Source: Acidimicrobiia bacterium
GTDB lineage: Bacteria; Actinomycetota; Acidimicrobiia; Acidimicrobiales; Acidimicrobilacustridaceae
Assembly: GCA_018882825.1 (NCBI GenBank)
Contig: VERC01000190.1
Span: 1-5,012 of the forward strand
Direction: 5' to 3'
Length of the DNA: 5,012 bases
Shown piece by piece: positions 4,932 through 5,012 of the stretch; the first letter of the stretch is position 1, and the number at the start of each line of letters is the position of its first letter. Position numbers and translations under genes: made by a program. The notes beneath the pieces are model-generated. The model searched no databases, was not told the origin of the DNA, and was given only the letters and a program-made list of their open reading frames with translations.

Positions 4932-5012
4932 GCGTCGCACCACTGCTCGAGGTGGAACAGGCCGTGCAACGACGGGCCAAGTCCGACGAGCTGGACCTGG
5001 CCATCGCCGATG
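4928..5012 (+). CDS. Start of next operon gene, probably CpaF/TadA secretion ATPase (cut by window edge)
   Basis: Only 28 codons are visible, beginning MSVAPLLEVEQAVQRRAKSD and continuing with an acidic, helical stretch. The start is well supported by a strong Shine-Dalgarno sequence and the ATGA overlap with the preceding gene. CpaF/TadA ATPases often open with a similar amphipathic helix, and cpaF is the usual gene after cpaE in actinobacterial tad loci. Assignment therefore rests on context; no catalytic motif is inside the window. Confidence 0.6.
   Translation, partial: MSVAPLLEVEQAVQRRAKSDELDLAIAD

Overview
The window is high-GC DNA from what looks like an actinobacterium, possibly of the Acidimicrobiia or a related lineage. 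The grounds are the strong G/C bias at third codon positions, a phoH-ybeY-CNNM/CorC gene order of a kind widespread in actinobacteria, and an actinobacterial style of Tad/Flp pilus locus. The lineage is an inference from sequence style and gene content, not from a marker gene. No RNA gene, insertion sequence, CRISPR array or att site was seen. The window is almost entirely coding and both edges cut genes.

Left part (about 1-1933, all on the minus strand, reading right to left): a housekeeping operon made of a PhoH/YbeZ-type ATPase, the endoribonuclease YbeY (16S rRNA maturation and ribosome quality control) and the N-terminal 140 residues of a DUF21/CNNM membrane protein of the CorC/hemolysin family. 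ybeY and the membrane protein gene share an ATGA stop/start overlap. This resembles the ybeZ-ybeY-ybeX order of Proteobacteria.

Middle part (about 1934-2904): a 68-bp divergent spacer, then a plus-strand gene for an unrecognised 176-residue protein built from two copies of a small beta-rich module. Facing it on the minus strand is a 99-residue excisionase/MerR-type helix-turn-helix protein. The two genes overlap tail-to-tail by 52 bp. A 124-bp divergent spacer, carrying a candidate leaderless promoter inside an 8-bp inverted repeat, separates the HTH gene from the next operon.

Right part (2905-5012, plus strand): the start of a Tad/Flp-type pilus operon. It holds a CpaB/RcpC-like SAF-domain protein, a CpaE/TadZ-like protein with a receiver-like N-terminus and a P-loop that has lost both lysines, and the first 28 codons of a gene that is probably the CpaF/TadA secretion ATPase. 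These genes are joined by ATGA overlaps and each has a recognisable Shine-Dalgarno sequence. The divergent HTH protein is a reasonable candidate regulator of this operon, but nothing in the sequence proves it.

I do not see a clearly undescribed system. The points most worth a second look are the lysine-less CpaE P-loop, the duplicated-module protein with a GGCGCC repeat in one loop, and the HTH/pilus divergent control region.
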